From Aureispira sp. CCB-E (GTDB lineage: Bacteria; Bacteroidota; Bacteroidia; Chitinophagales; Saprospiraceae): a DNA stretch of 64,000 nt. The notes under the pieces are model-generated. The model was given only the letters and a program-made list of their open reading frames with translations, ran no database searches and was not told the origin of the DNA. Numbering within the stretch: position 1 is the first letter of the stretch; each line of letters begins with the position of its first letter. Location: positions 3,472,001-3,536,000 of the forward strand of contig NZ_CP133671.1 of the NCBI RefSeq assembly GCF_031326345.1. Direction: 5' to 3'. This document shows, in pieces, positions 36,043 to 45,554 of this stretch. The translations under genes were made by a program, and so were the position numbers.

Positions 36043-37101
36043 ATGAATGCCAAATTTACCCTCGTCCTAATTGTTTTTTTTATATACTTGTCTACTACTT
36101 CCGCCCAGCGAAAACGGTATTTGTTATTATATTCTGAAGCTATTTATTTTAATTCAGGATCAGCTAAAATATTGCCCAAATTTAGAGCAACCTTGAAAGA
36201 AGCTGCTGAGGCTATTAATAGTGATAAAGAAGCAAGAGCTTGGATTCAAGCGCATACTGATTCGCTAGGAAGTTACGAGTCGAATCAAGCTTTATCGGAT
36301 CGTCGTGCCGATGCTGTTTACAAAGCTTTTTTTGAAATGGGTGTTGATTCCTTACAACTAAAAATAGATTCTCATGGAGAATATGTTCCTCTTAAAAGTA
36401 ACGGAACGGCTACAGGAAGGGCACTAAACCGAAGAGTAACGATTGAGGTAGTGCGCCCATATGTGCCTAAAGAAAAAGAAGCGTCTATTTGCGTTGTCAA
36501 AGGAAAGGTTGTAGATGCTACTAACAACCAGCCATTGAGAACACGACTGATTTTTAATTCTTTAGCTGGAAAGGATACCATTGAAACAGATGAATATGGG
36601 GCTTATGAATATCAGGTGGAAATGGAAACGAATGTAGAAGTAAGAGCATACACCAAAGGTTATTTCTTTGTTTCTAAGTTGGCAAAGACCAAACATAAAA
36701 CGACAACAAAATTAGATTTTAACCTAGAACCTGCCATTATTGGTGGAAAGATGGCTTTGAATGATTTGTATTTTCAAGGAGGAACTCCTTTGTTGATGAA
36801 TGCATCTGAAAAAGCTTTAGAAGGAGTGGTTGCATTTATGAAATACAATTCTAACTTAAAAATAGAAATAGGTGGTCACATAAACAAACCCAACCAAGCA
36901 CCTGTACCTCAAAGTTCTTCCTCTTTTAAATTATCAGAGGCACGGGCAAAGGTTGTACATGCTTATCTGATTGAGCACGGAATTAGCCCAGATAGGCTCA
37001 CTTATAAAGGGTATGGAAATTCTGAGATGATACATCCTAGAGCTAGCAATCCTGTGCAGGAACAAATGAATCGCCGAGTAGAATTAAAAGTAATTGAATA
37101 G
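36043..37101 (+). CDS. OmpA-family protein with two OmpA-like domains
   Basis: 352 residues with a signal peptide (residues 1-21, ending TSAQ). An OmpA-like peptidoglycan-binding domain is at about 33-138 (IYFNSGSAKILPKFRATLKEAAEAI...HTDSLGSYESNQALSDRRADAV...GRALNRRVTIEVV). A carboxypeptidase-regulatory-like beta domain follows (about 148-225, VKGKVVDATNNQPLRTRLIF and DEYGAYEYQVE). A second OmpA-like domain ends the protein (about 235-352: DLYFQGGTPLLMNASEKAL...SEARAKVVHAYLIEHGI...GYGNSEM...MNRRVELKVIE). Two OmpA domains separated by a beta module is unusual. It is probably an outer-membrane-to-peptidoglycan tether. prmC begins a few bases after the stop. Confidence 0.87.
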   Translation: MNAKFTLVLIVFFIYLSTTSAQRKRYLLLYSEAIYFNSGSAKILPKFRATLKEAAEAINSDKEARAWIQAHTDSLGSYESNQALSDRRADAVYKAFFEMGVDSLQLKIDSHGEYVPLKSNGTATGRALNRRVTIEVVRPYVPKEKEASICVVKGKVVDATNNQPLRTRLIFNSLAGKDTIETDEYGAYEYQVEMETNVEVRAYTKGYFFVSKLAKTKHKTTTKLDFNLEPAIIGGKMALNDLYFQGGTPLLMNASEKALEGVVAFMKYNSNLKIEIGGHINKPNQAPVPQSSSSFKLSEARAKVVHAYLIEHGISPDRLTYKGYGNSEMIHPRASNPVQEQMNRRVELKVIE

Positions 37102-37110
37102 ATAGTGAAT

Positions 37111-37974
37111 ATGCATGAACTAAAGCAAGAATGGAGTGCTAAAACCTGTTTTTTTTACCTAAAAAAAGAATTAGAACAGGTATATGAAGAACGAGAAGCA
37201 ACAACTATTGCACAGTACGTTTTGGAGGATGCTTTTAATATTAAAAATCCCATCAATAGCATCCAAATGATAACCAACGAAGAGAAAAGCGAGTTGGAGC
37301 GAATGGTACAAGAGTTATTACAAAGAAGGCCTTGGCAGTATGTTGTTGGTACAGCAGACTTCTACGACCTGAAATTAGAAGTAGATGAAAGTGTGTTAAT
37401 CCCTAGGGCAGAAACGGAAGAACTGGTTTACGCTATCATAGAAAAATATGTTGGTCATGCTCCAAAAATTTTGGATATCGGAACAGGAAGTGGTTGTATT
37501 GCGATCGCATTAAAAAAACAATTGCCACAAGCCACAATAACCGCCGTAGATGTATCTAAAAATGCACTAGCTCTTGCGCAAAAGAATGCAGTGAAAAATA
37601 AAGTTGAGATAACATTTCAACAAGTTGATATTTTGGATACCGAACAAATACAAAAATTACCTCAATATGATTTAATTGTGAGTAATCCTCCGTATATTCA
37701 AAATTCAGAAATGTCATTGATGCCAGAACATGTTTTGGCTTATGAGCCTCATTTAGCACTTTTTGTTACCAATCAAGACCCCCTTCAGTTTTATACTGCA
37801 ATTACCGATTTTGCAAAAGAACATTTGTGTACAAAAGGTTGGCTATATTTTGAAATTAACGAATATTTTGGTGCTGAGGTATTAGCGTTGTTAGAAAATA
37901 AAGGGTTTGAAAATTGCGCCTTGTTACCAGATATGTCGAATAGAGATAGAATCGTTCTAGGACAACTACTTTAA
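37111..37974 (+). CDS. prmC: Release factor glutamine N5-methyltransferase PrmC
   Basis: About 287 residues from the ATG at 37111; a GTG at 37105 is an alternative. It has an N-terminal helical domain with LERMVQELLQRRPWQYVVGTADFYDLKLEVDESVLIPRAETEELV, the Rossmann SAM motif ILDIGTGSGCIAIALKK, and the catalytic NPPY in LIVSNPPYIQNSEM. PrmC methylates the glutamine of the GGQ loop in RF1 and RF2, which speeds peptide release. The C-terminal domain ends DRIVLGQLL. It overlaps no neighbour and is 3-9 bases after the OmpA-domain gene, so the two are likely co-transcribed. Its substrate gene prfB is nearby. Confidence 0.95.
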   Translation: MHELKQEWSAKTCFFYLKKELEQVYEEREATTIAQYVLEDAFNIKNPINSIQMITNEEKSELERMVQELLQRRPWQYVVGTADFYDLKLEVDESVLIPRAETEELVYAIIEKYVGHAPKILDIGTGSGCIAIALKKQLPQATITAVDVSKNALALAQKNAVKNKVEITFQQVDILDTEQIQKLPQYDLIVSNPPYIQNSEMSLMPEHVLAYEPHLALFVTNQDPLQFYTAITDFAKEHLCTKGWLYFEINEYFGAEVLALLENKGFENCALLPDMSNRDRIVLGQLL

Positions 37975-38019
37975 GTTAAAGTAGTAGACGATTGATACAT
38001 TACCACAAATATAAAAAGT

Positions 38020-40401
38020 ATGAAAACGTATTGTTTATTTATCCTATTCTTTTTAGGAACGTCTACTATTTGGGGGCAGCAAGAGAAGTATTCAAAACTT
38101 AGAGTTTATTTGGATAATCGCTCTGCGCAAGATTTGATGCAATTGGGGGTAACTTGTGACCATGGGCAACATCGCCGGTCGGTCCATTTTGAAAGTGATT
38201 TTTCTCAATCAGATCGTCGATTGCTAGAAACCAATGGCTTTCGTTACGATGTATTGGTAGAGGATGTAGCGGCTTATTATGCAGAACAAAATGAAATAGG
38301 AAATCCTCGAACGGCTAATTGCAACCCTAATACAGGGGCTGGGGCATATACTCCGCCCGCCAATTTTGCATTGGGAAGCATGGGAGGTTTTTTAACCTAC
38401 CAACAAATGTTAGATAATTTGGATAGCATGACAAGCAAATATCCTAATCTTATTACGGCTAAAACAGTTATTGATCCGAACAACCTAACGCATGAAAATA
38501 GACCAATCTACTGGATTAAAATATCAGATAATCCCAATGTAGATGAAAACGAACCTGAAGCTTTGTATACGGCCATTCATCATGCTAGGGAACCACTAGC
38601 ATTATCACAGTTAATTTACTATATGTGGTATCTACTAGAAAATTATGATACAGACACAGAAATACAATACTTGTTAGAAAATACAGAGTTGTATTTTGTT
38701 CCTTGTTTGAATCCCGATGGCTATGTGTACAATGAGTCTACGAATCCTAATGGAGGAGGAATGTGGCGCAAGAATCGCCGAAACAATGGGAGCAGCTATG
38801 GAGTAGATTTGAATCGAAATTATGGCTATGCCTTTGCTCATGATAATGTGGGATCTTCTGGCAACCCTACGTCTGATACTTACCGAGGACCATCTGCTTT
38901 TTCGGAACCAGAGACTCAGAATATGCGTGATTTTTGCAATGCACATGATTTTACGTTTTCTTTCAATTATCATACTTATGGGAATTTGCTAATTTATCCT
39001 TGGGCGTATAACGATCAATTAACACCTGATTCTAATGCCTATCGAACGTATGCTAGTATTATGACCAAGGAAAATAAATACAAGTATGGAACCAATATGG
39101 AAACGATTGGTTATTCTACGAATGGCGATGCTGATGATTGGTTTTACGGAGAGCAAACGACAAAAAACAAGATATTGACAATGACTCCAGAGGCGAGTCC
39201 TGACGGATTTTGGCCCGCAGCATCTACTATTGTAGGGCATTGTCAAGGAACGATGTGGCAGAATTTAGCAATGGCGCATCTTTTATTAATTTATGGCGAA
39301 GCAACTGATAAGAGCAATGCTTTGATTACGCAACTAAATACTCAAGCGAATTTTGATTTGACACGTTACGGAATGATGAATGGAGTATTGACGGTACGTG
39401 TTACGCCTTTGTCAACAAACATTGCGTCCGTTGCCAGTCCCAAAGCCTTTAATTTGACACAATTTGCGACGATACAAGACTCTATTACTTTTAATTTGGT
39501 GCCTACAATTACTAATGGAGAAACAGTGCGCTATGTATTGGAATTGGACAATGGGTTTTATACTCAAAGTGATACAATTGAGCGCATTTATGGAAACTAT
39601 GCGGTGGCATTTAATGATGATGGAAATACATTGTTGAATTGGACAAACCAAGGTGCTAATTCAAATTGGGAAGTAACGACTGCCGATTATTATTCACCAA
39701 CAGGCTGTTTAACAGATTCTAGAATAGGAGGTTATGCTAATAATACAACATCTGAAATTGTGCTCAATCAAAGCTTTGATTTAAGCACGGCAACAGATGC
39801 TAATTTAGCATTTTGGGCGAAGTGGGATATTGAGGCAGATTATGACTATGTGCAAGTAATGGCTGCTGGAAGTAATGGTATTTATAAGCCCTTATGTGGT
39901 TTGTATACAGATATAGGAACCAATAATCAAGATCCCAATGAACCGTTATACGATGGAACGCAATCAACATGGGTAGCTGAAAGAATGTCTTTAAACGAGT
40001 TTTTAGGAGAGTCAGCAGTTCAAATTAAATTGCGTTTAGTTTCTGACGTTTGGGTCAATGAGGATGGTTTTTATTTTGACGATTTTACAGTGAATATGCT
40101 CAGCCCAACGGTTGGAAATCAGCAAATACTAGGGAATACGATATTAGAATTGGGACAAAATCAACCGAATCCAGCAATTCTGAAAGCTTATATTCCCTTA
40201 GAGATACCTTCGGATGTTGAAGAAAACATTACCCTACAAGTTACGAATGTTTTAGGTCAAAAAATGTATACAGTTGTTTTAGATAAGCAACAAAAAGGAA
40301 TTGAGATAGCGGTTGATAACTGGGAAGAAGGTGTTTATCTTTACCAATTGTTAGGCCGACATTATCAGTCTGCTCCTCGTCGTATGGTGGTGATTAAGTA
40401 G
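38020..40401 (+). CDS. M14 zinc carboxypeptidase with T9SS sorting domain
   Basis: 793 residues. The signal peptide ends at about 19 (TIWG-Q). The carboxypeptidase A-type domain (about 120-420) has zinc ligands H188 and E191 in IHHAREPL, H318 in SFNYHTYGN, and the general-base Glu391 in ILTMTPEASPDGF. The DLNRNYGY substrate-binding block is also present. Middle residues form a beta-sandwich (about 550-700), followed by a C-terminal sorting domain of the type IX secretion system (ILELGQNQPNPA...AYIPLEIPSD... to GVYLYQLLGR...RRMVVIK). It is predicted to be secreted across the outer membrane, where it trims C-terminal residues of peptides. Confidence 0.94.
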   Translation: MKTYCLFILFFLGTSTIWGQQEKYSKLRVYLDNRSAQDLMQLGVTCDHGQHRRSVHFESDFSQSDRRLLETNGFRYDVLVEDVAAYYAEQNEIGNPRTANCNPNTGAGAYTPPANFALGSMGGFLTYQQMLDNLDSMTSKYPNLITAKTVIDPNNLTHENRPIYWIKISDNPNVDENEPEALYTAIHHAREPLALSQLIYYMWYLLENYDTDTEIQYLLENTELYFVPCLNPDGYVYNESTNPNGGGMWRKNRRNNGSSYGVDLNRNYGYAFAHDNVGSSGNPTSDTYRGPSAFSEPETQNMRDFCNAHDFTFSFNYHTYGNLLIYPWAYNDQLTPDSNAYRTYASIMTKENKYKYGTNMETIGYSTNGDADDWFYGEQTTKNKILTMTPEASPDGFWPAASTIVGHCQGTMWQNLAMAHLLLIYGEATDKSNALITQLNTQANFDLTRYGMMNGVLTVRVTPLSTNIASVASPKAFNLTQFATIQDSITFNLVPTITNGETVRYVLELDNGFYTQSDTIERIYGNYAVAFNDDGNTLLNWTNQGANSNWEVTTADYYSPTGCLTDSRIGGYANNTTSEIVLNQSFDLSTATDANLAFWAKWDIEADYDYVQVMAAGSNGIYKPLCGLYTDIGTNNQDPNEPLYDGTQSTWVAERMSLNEFLGESAVQIKLRLVSDVWVNEDGFYFDDFTVNMLSPTVGNQQILGNTILELGQNQPNPAILKAYIPLEIPSDVEENITLQVTNVLGQKMYTVVLDKQQKGIEIAVDNWEEGVYLYQLLGRHYQSAPRRMVVIK

Positions 40402-40428
40402 TAATTTATTCATCGTTTTTTAGATTAG

Positions 40429-40568
40429 TAGTTCGTTGATTTTTTACTTTTTTACCAAAAAGATAAAAAAGCACATTTATATTAGTTTGATAATCAAAAT
40501 TTTAACACAAAACGCAATAAATTTACAACTTATTGATTATCAAACTAATAAAGTTTTTCAACGAACTA
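40429..40568. repeat. Nested palindromic repeat element, copy B
   Basis: Outer arms are TAGTTCGTTGA (40429-40439) and TCAACGAACTA (40558-40568). Middle arms are TATTAGTTTGATAATCA (40480-40496) and TGATTATCAAACTAATA (40534-40550). Inner arms are CAATAA (40515-40520) and TTATTG (40530-40535). The plan is the same as copy A at 9421-9583, and two base pairs of the inner stem differ by paired changes. It lies between the carboxypeptidase and a transglutaminase-like gene. Confidence 0.9.
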
Positions 40569-40605
40569 TTGTTAGATATAACAACCTACTTTGACACACC
40601 AATCC

Positions 40606-41580
40606 ATGAAAATTAAGTTGATATTTTGGGTGTTTCTATTGTTTGTCAATTCTTTGTTTAGTAAAAATTTGATCAACACTGAATTGTTACATTATGCAGA
40701 AAATTGCCCCCAAGTCTTAAAAAAGGATTTGAACAAATTAGTAGCATATTTAAAAAAGCCAACTAAAGATCAATCTGAAGCAGTTGAAGTATTCTTTTAT
40801 TGGATTACTAAAAATGTAGCGTATGATGTCAAAGGTTTGGCAGACGGTTCTTATCTGACTCAAGAGTCAAAACCTTTAGAAACAGGGGTTGCTGTATGTC
40901 AAGGTTATGCCGATTTATTAAAAGATATGTGTGTCGTCGCTAAGATAGATTGTTATGTAATTGTTGGCTATGCAAAGGAGCGATTTGCGAATACTAGAGC
41001 AAATTATAAAGACACCAATCATGCTTGGAATATGGTCAAAGTAGATGGTGTGTACAAAATCGTAGATGCTACTTGGGGGAGTGGATATGTTAGAGACGAT
41101 ATCTTTTATGCAGAACTAGAAATAAGTAATCTTTTTGCAGAACCCAATTATTTACTGGAAAAACGGTTGCCTTCTGACCCCAGATGGCAATTAAAAGATT
41201 ATCCTATTAGTTTGGGAGCGTTTGCTAAATATGATTCTGTACAAACAATGCTCTCTAAAGCGACCATTTATTATAATTATAAAGATAGCATTCAGGTCTT
41301 TGAAAACTTAGATTCTAACCATCAAGCTATTGCAACAGCTATGAGTGCTTATCGTTTTAATCCAACCATTCCTTTGGTTCAAGAATTAGCCAATACTTAT
41401 TACAGAGCAGCATACGATCACTCTAAAGAAGGTTGCAGCCCAAACGAATTGAATATTGCTATTGTCTATTACAAAAAAGCAATTGATTGGTACAATGAGC
41501 TAGAAGACGAGGAAAAAAAGAAAGAACATAAAAAGTCCTGTTATAGAGGAATTGCATTTGCGCAGTACCTTCTAAAGTAA
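40606..41580 (+). CDS. Exported transglutaminase-like protein
   Basis: About 324 residues from the ATG at 40606; a TTG at 40591 is a less likely start because the signal peptide MKIKLIFWVFLLFVNSLFSK begins here. A transglutaminase-like domain covers about 40-200 with the catalytic Cys in GVAVCQGYADLLKDMC, His in NHAWNMVKV and Asp in IVDATWGSGYV. The rest is helical and TPR-like (about 220-320). It may act on envelope or extracellular proteins, but function is not established. It follows a palindromic repeat and precedes another repeat cluster. Confidence 0.85.
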   Translation: MKIKLIFWVFLLFVNSLFSKNLINTELLHYAENCPQVLKKDLNKLVAYLKKPTKDQSEAVEVFFYWITKNVAYDVKGLADGSYLTQESKPLETGVAVCQGYADLLKDMCVVAKIDCYVIVGYAKERFANTRANYKDTNHAWNMVKVDGVYKIVDATWGSGYVRDDIFYAELEISNLFAEPNYLLEKRLPSDPRWQLKDYPISLGAFAKYDSVQTMLSKATIYYNYKDSIQVFENLDSNHQAIATAMSAYRFNPTIPLVQELANTYYRAAYDHSKEGCSPNELNIAIVYYKKAIDWYNELEDEEKKKEHKKSCYRGIAFAQYLLK

Positions 41581-41584
41581 TCCT

Positions 41585-41860
41585 TTATTGATTACCTGTG
41601 GTGCTACTTCGTGGTAGCTCCCTGCGGTCGTGAGAGCGCAAGCTTAGTTTTTTAGTTTGATTATTAGGTTTTTATGCTCGAAATGCTCGGGGCGTATTTT
41701 GCTGACAATCAACGACGAAGCCCTCACACGGTACCACGAAGTAGCAGCGAACCGAGCTGTGCGAGCTCACGACCGTAGGGAGTAACAAAGCTAACTAAAA
41801 GCGTAGCGCTCACGAAGTAAATTAATACGATTTTTTAACGGAGTGATGCTAAAGAAAAAC
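41585..41860. repeat. Composite intergenic repeat cluster
   Basis: Contains GTGGTGCTACTTCGTGGTAG (41599-41618), CTCCCTGCGGTCGTGAGAG, TTTGATTATTAG, and ACCACGAAGTAGCAGCGAAC (41733-41752, the reverse orientation of the CGTGG module). CTCACGACCGTAGGGAG (41766-41782) is the reverse of the 2164-2180 phrase. The right end (41790-41847) is inverted relative to 45315-45371. The whole 309-base gap is filled by these modules. Confidence 0.8.
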
Positions 41861-41889
41861 TACAAAGTAAATTAGTTCCTAGTTAGATT

Positions 41890-44800
41890 TTATACCAACT
41901 CTTTCTTTTTTCTTAGAGCTACAAAAATAGCAATTAAAGAACTCAAACCAACCAAAATCCCAATCCCAATACCCCAAGTAGAATAATTCCTTCTCCTAGA
42001 AATTTTGACCGATGTAGTATCTCCTAATTGAATAAAAGCCGACCAAAATGCAGGATGCCCTGCAAAGTCTTTCGCCAATGTTAAATAATCTAATTTTGCT
42101 TGTCTCAATGCGACATCTTTAGGCATTCCATCTGCAATGTAATGATAAAAATAGTTCATGATAACAGAAGTAGACTGATCATTAACTTGCCAAAGTGAGA
42201 CCACAAGAGATGGCGTACCGGCATACATAAAAGAGCGCGCCAAGGACACAATTCCTTCTCCTTGTTCAAATTTTCCATAGCCCGTTTCACAAGCACTTAA
42301 AACAACTAAATCTGCGTTCAAATGCAAATGAGCTACCTCGTGAGCTTGAAGGAAATTATCTTCCAAGCTGTCCTTATTTTCTGTAAATGCTAATGAAGAT
42401 AGCATGGGAACTCTAGGATGAAGAAGACCATGCATTGCCAAATGAATGACACCATATTCGTGGGCATGTTCTTTAAAAAAAGCTTCGCTAGTAGAATCAT
42501 TGGTCAAAAACAATCCATCGAATACTTTGGACAACGTTTTGATTTCTGTTTTTGTTTGAGGCAATGGAACTAGAGAATGACGCATATCAAATATATTGGG
42601 CAAACGCAAATCTAATAGAGAGGAATCTACTTTAGGATAACTAGCAGCACAAGCAAACATTTGGTGATTGTTGTGGTTATTCGTCTGTTTGCGATTTTGT
42701 TGAATCTCTAGGTTTTCTTTCCAAAGAGTTGCAGAGTAGTTGTAACTAATATTATAATCTTTTACCAAATAGGGAAGTGAAGCATAATTAATTTTGCCTT
42801 GTGGTATTGATTCCAATAGAAACGCTTCAAATGGCAAATGTCCCAACTCGCCATCTGTGATAATAATTAAATTCTCTATCTCCTTACCTTGAAGTGCTAT
42901 GGACAACATTTCCTTATAAAACCAGTACGCAGATTCTGTATATAGTTTTTGAGCAAGTTCAGATTTGTTAATGATATAATCGTAACGACTAAGTGCAAAT
43001 CGTAAGGTTTCAATTTGTTTTTTCAGTTTTTCCTTCTTGACATCAATTGGAAATAGCTCTATACTAGTTGGACTAATCGCAAAGAGATACGTCATAGAGT
43101 CGGTGACGAAGTATTCCAACAGTAACGTTTTGGGAGCTAGAGAAGTTTGTATTTCTTTGGCATTTACTGTAATGTTTTCATATTTTAAATGATGATATTT
43201 GGGGTATTTGTCTTTAAGAGAGTTCAAGAACACATCAATTTCTTGATTAAGTGCATTTTCTTCCGCTGTAATTGCTATAGTTGTTTCGTTCGAAGAACTT
43301 TCTGCCTTTCGTTTTTTTAGTTGATCCTTTTTTTTCTGGAGTTTAATTTCTTTCAACACCAAAGAATCGGGTAAATCACCTAAGACTCTTGCTCGATTTC
43401 CTTTGACAGCATCGGCTAATAAAACGGATTTATTTTGTTCTGAAAAGCTAAAGGCTTCATCGTAATAAGTGGCATCATCCAGCATTAAGGCAGCATCTAT
43501 ACCGTATTTAACAAAGATGCTGTTGTTTTTTAACACTCTCAATTTATTAGCTTTTGCCGAAAAACTATTTCGGATATGCTCGTTAACCTGCATGGCCGCT
43601 TTGCAAATATTGTAATGGGCTTCTAGTTTTTGTTTGGATGTTTTGCCTTGTGTTTTAGAAATTCCTAGCAAATTGAATAACGACTTATTAAAAACGTGAG
43701 CACTGTTATAATCTAATTGAGATAGTTTCAAGAAGTCTTTAGGAGAAAGATCACGGCAACAGTTATGAGGCAGGTACAAAGGGGCAGTTGTATGAGAATC
43801 TGTTCTTTTAAAAAAATTAGGGAATATGGCTTCAAAATTTCTACTATTGGTAGCAATACTTGCCATACAATAAGCAAAAGCTGTATCAGAAAGTTGCATT
43901 TTTTCATATAAAATCGCCATATTGTTCAAACAGGTAGCGTAAGAAGGGTGGGTAACTCCCAAAGAATACTTATAAATATTCAAGCATTGTTGGTATAGAG
44001 GAATCGCAGTTGTATAGTCGCCAGTAGAACTATATAAGCTACCCAAGTTGTTTAAAGAAATAGCATAATCAGGATGCGTTTTCCCCACCGATTTTTCCCA
44101 TACTTTTTGAGCCTCCAAGTAAAGTTGTTCTGCGGCTTCATACTTACCAATTTCATGGTATAAATGAGCTAAGTTATTGAGAGAACTAGCATAATCAGGG
44201 TGTTGAACCCCCAATCTTTTCTTTGCAACTCGGATGGATTGTTGATAGAGGGGTTCTGCTTCTTCATAACGCAGCATAGACTCATATAAGGAAGCCAAAT
44301 TACTTAGGTAAGTTGCATATTTGGGGTGCTTTTCGCCAAAGGAAGCTTTGATAATTTCTGCCGCTTGAAACATTAGAGGTTCTGCTTCCTCGAACTTTCC
44401 AAGCTTCTGATACAACTTGGATAAATTATTTAAAGAACTAGCATAATCAGGGTGTTGCTCGCCAACCGTTTTTTTTCGAATAGCAGTAGCCTTCAACCAA
44501 AGAGGTTCAGCGGATTCAAACTGAGCCATTTGGTAATATAAGTAAGCTAAGTTGTTGAGTGCAAATGCATAGTCAGGGTGTTCTGCTCCCGCAGTACGTT
44601 TGATGATTCCTATGGATTGCATATAAATGGGCTCTGCTTCTTCGAATTTGCCAATTTGAATATATAAAGATGCCAAATTATTAAGGGCATTGGCGTGGGT
44701 AGCGTGATCTTCTCCTAAGTGTTGTTTGCTAAGTTGAATGGTTTGTTTATAGTAGCTTTCCGAAGCATCGTATTTGCCCATTCTAAAATATAAAATAGCT

Positions 44801-45168
44801 AAACTATTGAGCGCGCTCAAGTATTTGGGGTGTTGCTCCCCATAGAGTTCTTTTTTTACCGTAATTTGCTCCAAATAAATTTTCTCAGCATCGGAATATT
44901 GCCCCAACTGATTGTAAAAGAAGCCAAGATTGCCAAGAAATACACTATAGGTAGAATCCATAGAGCCAAATTCTGCTTTAGCTTTCTTGACACCTTGTTT
45001 TAGGTAAGGAATGGCTCCTGCAAAATTTCCTTTATTATATTCTAGCATCATCATACTATCAAGTTCTCCATAGCTGAGTGCTTGGAGTTGTATAGTATCT
45101 AAGGTTTGGGCTTGTAGGAATGAAAAAGAACCTAGGAATAGGGACAAGAGGACAAGGTAGCATTTCAT
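41890..45168 (-). CDS. TPR and CHAT-domain protein, exported and membrane anchored
   Basis: 1092 residues. A signal peptide is at 1-20 (ending SFLQA). About nine TPR units of 42 residues lie at about 35-440, with the motif HPxYAxSLNNLAxLYxxxGKYEEAEPLY, similar to kinesin-light-chain repeats. A helical linker follows (480-700), then a CHAT (caspase-like) domain. Catalytic residues are the His in IHLAMHGLLHP (about residue 909) and the Cys in VVLSACETGYG (about 958). Near the end is one membrane helix (about 1064-1085), then a short basic tail (RKKKELV). The domain is thus predicted on the outer side of the inner membrane, unusual for CHAT proteins, which are mostly cytoplasmic proteases. Confidence 0.92.
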   Translation of the reverse strand: MKCYLVLLSLFLGSFSFLQAQTLDTIQLQALSYGELDSMMMLEYNKGNFAGAIPYLKQGVKKAKAEFGSMDSTYSVFLGNLGFFYNQLGQYSDAEKIYLEQITVKKELYGEQHPKYLSALNSLAILYFRMGKYDASESYYKQTIQLSKQHLGEDHATHANALNNLASLYIQIGKFEEAEPIYMQSIGIIKRTAGAEHPDYAFALNNLAYLYYQMAQFESAEPLWLKATAIRKKTVGEQHPDYASSLNNLSKLYQKLGKFEEAEPLMFQAAEIIKASFGEKHPKYATYLSNLASLYESMLRYEEAEPLYQQSIRVAKKRLGVQHPDYASSLNNLAHLYHEIGKYEAAEQLYLEAQKVWEKSVGKTHPDYAISLNNLGSLYSSTGDYTTAIPLYQQCLNIYKYSLGVTHPSYATCLNNMAILYEKMQLSDTAFAYCMASIATNSRNFEAIFPNFFKRTDSHTTAPLYLPHNCCRDLSPKDFLKLSQLDYNSAHVFNKSLFNLLGISKTQGKTSKQKLEAHYNICKAAMQVNEHIRNSFSAKANKLRVLKNNSIFVKYGIDAALMLDDATYYDEAFSFSEQNKSVLLADAVKGNRARVLGDLPDSLVLKEIKLQKKKDQLKKRKAESSSNETTIAITAEENALNQEIDVFLNSLKDKYPKYHHLKYENITVNAKEIQTSLAPKTLLLEYFVTDSMTYLFAISPTSIELFPIDVKKEKLKKQIETLRFALSRYDYIINKSELAQKLYTESAYWFYKEMLSIALQGKEIENLIIITDGELGHLPFEAFLLESIPQGKINYASLPYLVKDYNISYNYSATLWKENLEIQQNRKQTNNHNNHQMFACAASYPKVDSSLLDLRLPNIFDMRHSLVPLPQTKTEIKTLSKVFDGLFLTNDSTSEAFFKEHAHEYGVIHLAMHGLLHPRVPMLSSLAFTENKDSLEDNFLQAHEVAHLHLNADLVVLSACETGYGKFEQGEGIVSLARSFMYAGTPSLVVSLWQVNDQSTSVIMNYFYHYIADGMPKDVALRQAKLDYLTLAKDFAGHPAFWSAFIQLGDTTSVKISRRRNYSTWGIGIGILVGLSSLIAIFVALRKKKELV

Positions 45169-45314
45169 AGTATAGGGACAGAAAAGGTAAAAGAATGAGT
45201 TGGGTAAAAGTACAAAAAAAGGGGGATATATGGAAAAAGACGGGGGAAGTCTTAATATTTTGTTCTTTTTTATTTGTTTTTATAGCCTTTTATGGAGGTG
45301 TTAATTTTATGGTG

Positions 45315-45405
45315 TTTTACTCCGCTGGAAAATCGTATTAGTTTACTTCGTGAGCGCTTTGCTTTTAGTTAACTACGCGGTTTTAACGAAGTAATGGTGG
45401 ATGTA
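45315..45405. repeat. Modular repeat, inverted copy relative to 41.8 kb
   Basis: The reverse complement of 45315-45371 matches 41790-41847 closely, including TAACTAAAAGC, GCGCTCACGAAGTAAA and TAATACGATTTT. It also contains its own imperfect inverted repeat (TTTACTTCGTGAG against ACGAAGTAATGG). The pair of copies encloses the CHAT gene. Confidence 0.8.
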
Positions 45406-45438
45406 GGAATTAAGAAAAAGCAAAAAGTCTTTTTTTTT

Positions 45439-45521
45439 AATTGCTAAAAAGCTTTATCATACTGATATGATTAGTTTGTCTAATCAATTTATTATCAACA
45501 GATAAAAGGCTACTAGCAATT
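45439..45521. repeat. 83-base imperfect palindrome between thioredoxin-like and CHAT genes
   Basis: Outer arms are AATTGCTA (45439-45446) and TAGCAATT (45514-45521). Next are AAAGC.TTTATC (about 45449-45458) and GATAAAAGGCT (45501-45511). The centre is TGATTAG (45468-45474) with CTAATCA (45480-45486). It could be a terminator or a 3' processing structure for the thioredoxin-like gene; the T-run (T8, 45431-45438) is on the wrong side for the minus strand. Confidence 0.6.
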
Positions 45522-45554
45522 TCTAAGCGAGAGAAAGTGTTGCAATTCAAACAA

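Noticed and set aside
38674-39651. Antisense open frames (99, 75 and 79 residues) under the M14 carboxypeptidase
   Set aside because: The sense gene has all catalytic residues and a full sorting domain; the antisense frames have none.
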